A stretch of DNA of 64,000 bases from positions 6,301,001 to 6,365,000 of the forward strand of contig CANUEZ040000168.1 in the NCBI GenBank assembly GCA_948099385.1, in the 5' to 3' direction. The notes under the pieces are model-generated. The model was not told where the DNA came from. It made no database searches and was given only the letters and a program-made list of their open reading frames with translations. Both the position numbers and the translations under genes were made by a program. Of the stretch, positions 59,101 through 64,000 are shown piece by piece. Every line of letters begins with the position of its first letter. The first letter of the stretch is position 1. The stretch is from Fasciola hepatica. Lineage: Eukaryota > Platyhelminthes > Trematoda > Plagiorchiida > Fasciolidae.

Positions 59101-60506
59101 GCTCCAAATTCATGGCATAGATATCACGGGAACGGACCACTCAGGGAGCGTAGGCGAAGGGTCTGCATTGTGCTTCATCAGAAAATTAAGGGCAGCACGC
59201 CTCATCGAAGCTATCCTGAAGCTTGGGGGCCATGAAACCATCCGTTTCCGGCTGGAGCGCGCGATGGCGTTGTCACCAGCAGAGAGGACTTTCCGGCCAT
59301 AAGAAATGTCCTAGCCATTGCCCGTGGCCCCCCTGTTCACCGTACATGGGCGAGCACCGGAGCGATTTAACAGGGTTCTAACTGAGGCACCGCACCAACT
59401 CCTGTCTCGGCCACCAACGGGTGCGTTGAGCCCACACCAAGTCTGCGAAAACGGATGCTGGAAGGCCTAAAAAAGAAGAGGGTTCCGCAGGACAGCTGCC
59501 AGCTATCACGGAATACGGGATCAAGTCTGCCAGATCCTCTTAGGAGACCTCTGCAGCAAGCACACATCACGGACTACCAGAGGAATTTCATAGAAGTGAC
59601 CCGAAAGGATCTCAGGGACCTCTGTATTAAAATCTGTCAGGCAACTCATGCTGGGCCGAGCAATTCAGAAATGCTTCAAGAGGAAGGTATAATGACAGGG
59701 AGCAACAAAGACCGTACCACCGAGCAGCCCACACAGTACTCTTTAATATCCGCCCCGACCCACCAGGGGGAGTGAATGTCAGCGGGCCAGAGGCAGCCGA
59801 GGACTTCTGTCAAGGGGGGATCGAATCGCTGAGCCTCTGGAAAGTGCGGGCCCAGCGAAGCCTCGACAGATTAAAAACACTTATATCTACAAGTATTGAT
59901 AGGATTTCACCTCCTAGGCGCCGAAGGGGCTGATCGGCTAACCGGTCTGCTGTGAGAACCATTGAACCGCTAACAAGGAGCTGAGGGGTCCCCAAGGGTG
60001 GAAAATCCACCTGGTCCCACAGGCGTTACCGAGTGTGGTGCAGTATCTGAGTCGAACGGCTGGGTTCACTATATTGCCGATCTATTTTCCTCCTGGCCGA
60101 AGACAAACGGTTCAGCCATGCATGCTTGGGGCAGAAGCGGATGGAAGGGGAGATAGAGTGCATCGAGAACACTCGTCAAACATCAGGCTTCAGGTTTATG
60201 TGAGCAAGTGGCTGAAAGCCATCCTTTCTGAATCTGGTGAAACACGCTTGACGGAGTCCAATAAAGAAGACGGAAAAGGGAATAAATACTTTTGGGAGTG
60301 CTAGAAGGTAAATGAAATTAAATGAAAGAACTGGGAAGAGGAAAAATCGCGAAAGAAAAGGAAAACAATGAGAAAAATGAAGGAAAGGAGCTGAAAAAGC
60401 CATGGCAGAGAGGTAGCCGTGAGAGTATTGAGAAGCAGCGGAAGATCTGGGGAAAGCCAATAAAAAGCAAAACCAGGAAGTAAGCGGAGAAAAATTTTAA
60501 AGTATT
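59101..60506. other. 1.4 kb without a recognised gene
   Basis: Several short frames on + (59,455-59,775 and 60,035-60,304) have a G/R/P-rich composition like a decayed LINE linker, but no RT or endonuclease block is visible. Confidence 0.35.
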
Positions 60507-61542
60507 AAAATAATAATAATAATATTATTAATGGTATATTTCCCGGTTATGATCGAGACGCACACGCAGGCACTTGATCATGGTGTACAGCTTTACTCAG
60601 TAAGATGAAATATTCGCAAACTTCAGGTATAAAAGTCAAAAGTGCCAGCTGCAGAAGAACATAGCCAGCGATAGTTTATATGGATCACTCTAACAGTGGT
60701 TTGCGCGGCCACTTTGAACCGGTTCCGATTTCGCGCTGGGCGGTGGCGCACCGCGGGGACACCGAGTAGGTCGTTTATTCATAATGCTAGAGGTGCATTA
60801 TCAACGAGGATGATGGATGCCATGAAAAACGGTGGTTTACCGGGGATCTGCGAGCAGCGAAGTTTTAAATAGGAAGAAAAAGAGATTGTATGGAAGTACA
60901 CTCGGGGAAATTGATGCATGCGAAGAGAATAGCAAACCATGAAGCTGACGCAAACCCTCAATGTCGGTTCTACCAGAGTTCAATAAAAGGACTGAGCTAT
61001 GAAACAAGGAGACATGAAATTAATTTTATTTATGTACATTTGGGAACTTTGGTGGGTGTGGAAGGAAAAGAAGTCCATGTGAAGGTGAGTTTAATTTTAG
61101 GATCAGTAACCCGTACCATTCAGAAATGCGAAAGTACGACTGGAGGGTCCTGAAAAAGTGGATGATCAATTTCCAGCAGGACACGGATCGAGGGAAAGGT
61201 GGACTGGTGCAACAGATACTAAAGTGGAAAATCCCCGCATTGACTTGAGCATTATTACGCTGTTTCACTGACAAATATATACATATATATACATTGAAGC
61301 ATTGAGCCTCAGTGTTATTCAGCGTCATTACTGGTAACATGCAACATTCTATGGGTATGGTTCGTCCTGCGGGGTAAGGGATATGTGTCGGTCAATCAGC
61401 CGGGTGTGGCTAGATATGACGGATTTAAATGACGACTGGTATTTCAGCAGGTTGCGATTGAACTGCTACTTGTGTTAGCTATAATGTTAATATCCGCCGG
61501 AGAGGTGTTGTGTTAGAAAACCCTAATTAATACGACAGGCAG

Positions 61543-61731
61543 TTGGGGGTATTTTCTACCGCGTGGCTTGATTGCAGTCCCAGAAGCTATGAAAGGTCCC
61601 AATTGGGTTCCCGTCGGTACGAGTCAAAGTGGCATCTTTGGTTATCCAGCTTGGCGACTGAGATAGTGGGAGGCGACAAACCTGAAATAAACAGGGATTG
61701 CAGTCTGGACGTGGTTCCAGCTGTGGGTTAG
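61543..61731 (+). other. antisense open frame in LINE-F 3'UTR, counterpart of 28,713-28,967
   Basis: 62 codons, MGVFSTAWLDCSPRSYERSQ to VVPAVG. Gap-free alignment with the LINE-D frame over 61 residues. No known family. Confidence 0.3.
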
Positions 61732-63346
61732 GGTAATATATGACGACAACAGTAATGAACTGGTTGGGTTTATGTGAATGGGGCAAAGATAAAGTTCATT
61801 TAAGCGGTCAGTGGCACCTACTCCATGTTCTGGGTGGAGTAGGCTCGCCGGAGACTGAGCTATAATGCTGCGGCCTAGCAAAGTTGCGTCCACCGGTCGG
61901 GCCATTTTGTATGCATTCTAAAGGATTATTGGTTCGTAAGTTGGTGTGGCAGTGTTGGGATACTAAGAAAAACCTAGAGCTTTAAGGTTAAAAGGATCTA
62001 GAAATGGTAAACCTCGATCTAGTTTGCTTACACAGTCTGCAGTTCAGCACCGAGGCGGTAAGGTGGGTCTGAAGGAACAATGAGGGTTAATGGGACTGGT
62101 ACCCTGCTAGCATAGCTCTATATTTGTTACGGTCTCTTCCGGTATAGTGGTTACTCTGTATTTAGTGGTTCCTGAGGGGCCCTAAAGTGGAAGAAACTAT
62201 GGTGCTGTCGGCGATGTCGCACTGGAGAAAACTGGTCTCGTGCCGAGAAACATAGCCGTAGGTTCGTCTATGCACATACTCGATGGTGCTAGTGTGCTGA
62301 GATTATACTTGATTAGGAGCAATGATATCCGATAAAGCGGTGCTTGCATGGTTACCGTGATATCTTTCTCGTCGTTAGCGTATTGCAGAACAGGAAAACA
62401 CCTATGTGAGAACTGGTTTCGAAAGCCGTGAGAGGTGGGAACGGGATGGGGCCAAATTTTCGTCAAGGAAGCTAACTCTAACGGTCTACATTCAGTGCCC
62501 ATGGTAGGCGGCACTAGGGCCTGCTTCAGTTAGGGAGGCAGCACGATACACATCCATTGACATCCAGCTTGTGCCGCTCCAAGAGTGAGCCACACTTTTT
62601 TAGACGTTATTATTATTTTTCAGTTTTGTCACAGTCAGGTATCTGGCTGTCAGAGAAGGCGGAGCCGCTTTCGGTGGGTGACCACGGCTCCCACGCCCCG
62701 GCCGAAACATGGACCGCACGTAACAAGCCGCGTTGAGAATAGGTCAACCACACCAGTCAATTTGTAGCAACACGGCAGCCTGGTCAGCTCTATGTGGGGA
62801 GACAGTCACAGCCAGGAATGCTCACAGATGTGCCGCGGGAACACTCGCCATATTCGTGGAGTCAGATCCCCAATGCCGTTTACTTAGGACAGAAAATGCG
62901 GGGGAAGGTAGAGTCAACCACAGCCTGAGATTATTTGTTGGGGTTCAAGCTTACTGAAACACCAGTTTGCACAAGGGTGGGGCACTACTTGCAGCCCTAA
63001 CTACGTGATGCCTTCATACCTGAGTATGCCATGGGCCGCTTTGTTGGCTTGCCTCAAAAAAGGTATTTGATGGTAAAAATGCCGTCTTAGATCGTGTGAA
63101 TGAACCACCGAGTTCCCTAATTGCTGCAGCGAGGAGGCCAACCCTATGCGGGTCTAACTGAGACTAGGTTTCCTAAAGCGGTTATTTGATTTATTAGTAC
63201 CCTATACCTACCTCAAAGGCCCGAGCCCTTGAAATATAGGGATATTACATCCTGGTCAGCGTGTTCACCGTTAGGGCTATGCATATCTCCCGTTTGAAAG
63301 CCACCGATGCCGGTGATAATGCCCGAATTCGTTGTGGGAGCTTGTT

Positions 63347-63910
63347 TCACAATGAAGCGTACTTGTTGATGAAGAAGTCTGACCGAAGTGCAAGCTTCGG
63401 CAAAGGGACAGAAACCAAGAACTCATTGTTACGTAAGGGATAAATAGAAAGGGATCTCACCTGCGGGGCTGAACTACATGATCTATTCTTCAAGATATTG
63501 TGAAAGAATAGAGGGTTATTTTTTATGCGGCGTAGCCATAAGGGATAGATTTTCAGCAGCTCACAAAGTTCCATGTAATTAGAGGGCGAAGAAAAACCTA
63601 TGAGCTGTCGCGTGAATGCCCGTTGTACGTTCTCAAATGCTATACGGTCCCTCTGTCGCATGTTGGAACAAATGATTGAGCCGTATTCCAGAAGAGGTCT
63701 GATATGGGACTTAAAAATGTCTAGTTTACTTTCTTGCAAAATAAACGTTTGATGTATCAGCCCGATCGTACGGCGTGCTTTAGCCACCTGGATGGCTGCG
63801 TGTTCCGAAAAGTCAAACGTACATGAATAGCGTAGACCCAGGTCGCGTACCTGAGAGTTACTGGGTATGAATTTGTCGTTTATACAGAATCTTCCAATGG
63901 GACGTGACAT
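63347..63910 (-). CDS. RT thumb and C-terminal part of LINE-F (187 codons, partial)
   Basis: Open frame with VRDLGLRYSCTFDFSEHAAI, QVAKARRTIGLI, KSHIRPLLEYGSIICSNMRQ, FTRQLIGF and LCELLKIYPLWLRRI, then LALRSDFF. This aligns with 47,220-47,430 of LINE-E and 2,270-2,770 of LINE-A. The upstream codons YKCHVPLEDS, in another frame at 63,885-63,935, match the segment after KCEVLTY in LINE-E, so there is a frameshift and the listed ATG is not a true start. It is well preserved but incomplete. Confidence 0.65.
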   Translation of the reverse strand: MSRPIGRFCINDKFIPSNSQVRDLGLRYSCTFDFSEHAAIQVAKARRTIGLIHQTFILQESKLDIFKSHIRPLLEYGSIICSNMRQRDRIAFENVQRAFTRQLIGFSSPSNYMELCELLKIYPLWLRRIKNNPLFFHNILKNRSCSSAPQVRSLSIYPLRNNEFLVSVPLPKLALRSDFFINKYASL

Positions 63911-64000
63911 TTATACGTAATATTACTTTTTTGGAGGAGAAGCTCATTTTCCCATTATCACTCCAGGAGCTGAGAGCGAGCAGTTCCCTTGTAATGTCAT

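Larger units (their letters stand above)
60507..64000 (-). mobile_element. LINE-F: CR1/Jockey-type LINE on the minus strand, runs off the window
   Basis: From the right edge: RT thumb (63,910-63,347 and upstream), a 2.8-kb 3'UTR (63,346-60,583), the terminal motif (to 60,582, TTGATCATGG) and an (AAT)n tail at 60,507-60,531. Its 3'UTR aligns with LINE-D along its length and with the short tails in the inverted arms. Most of RT and all of EN lie outside the window. Confidence 0.7.

Noticed and set aside
1..64000. Prokaryotic or phage defence system, operon or CRISPR array
   Set aside because: No operon-like gene packing, no regular spacer-repeat array and no prokaryotic families; long stretches are non-coding and the coding pieces are eukaryotic retroelements.

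Overview
This is eukaryotic DNA made almost entirely of decayed transposable elements. I found no bacterial gene, rRNA, convincing tRNA or CRISPR array. Non-LTR elements with an endonuclease plus reverse transcriptase (EN-RT), an RTE-type element with the flatworm-like start 'LNLGSFSVRTL..VGQQ', a CsRn1-like Ty3/gypsy element and a BEL/Pao element together point to a parasitic flatworm (tapeworm or fluke). That assignment is inference; the species cannot be told from the sequence.

Layout. 1-5.17 kb: CR1/Jockey-type LINE-A on + (EN, RT, 2.2-kb 3'UTR). 5.41-8.7 kb: LINE-B of the same family on -, so the two lie tail to tail. 8.7-16.4 kb: no intact gene, one badly decayed RT near 12 kb. 16.4-18.6 kb: 3' part of LINE-C on -. 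19.67-22.7 kb: internally deleted gypsy on - (3' LTR, integrase, gag remnant). 22.88-24.09 kb: a dispersed repeat (R3), followed by a lone gypsy LTR on + that mirrors the one at 19.7-20.4 kb. 24.8-27.0 kb: the only stretch with a plausible host exon. 27.0-30.05 kb: 3'UTR of LINE-D on +. 30.59-35.56 kb: left arm of a nearly perfect inverted duplication, holding a BEL LTR fragment, R3, LINE tails and the 3' half of an RTE element whose 5' half continues to 37.4 kb. 39.39-43.03 and 50.56-52.28 kb: the right arm, in two pieces. Between the pieces lies LINE-E on + (7.5 kb, the best preserved), flanked by 403-bp direct repeats. 51.94-58.54 kb: BEL/Pao on + with both LTRs and all domains but many stops. 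58.7-60.5 kb: an EN-like scrap. 60.5-64 kb: LINE-F on -, running off the window.

Nothing here works together as a pathway; the window is a nested, rearranged repeat cluster. The strongest signal is structural. The inverted arms (4,968 bp, no length change, almost no base changes) and the 403-bp direct repeats look very young, yet the elements they contain or flank (LINE-E, and BEL with LTRs roughly 20 percent apart by eye) are old. Identity also fades gradually at almost every copy edge. This fits recent ectopic gene conversion or break-induced copying between old dispersed repeats, or an assembly artefact. The sequence alone does not decide between them.
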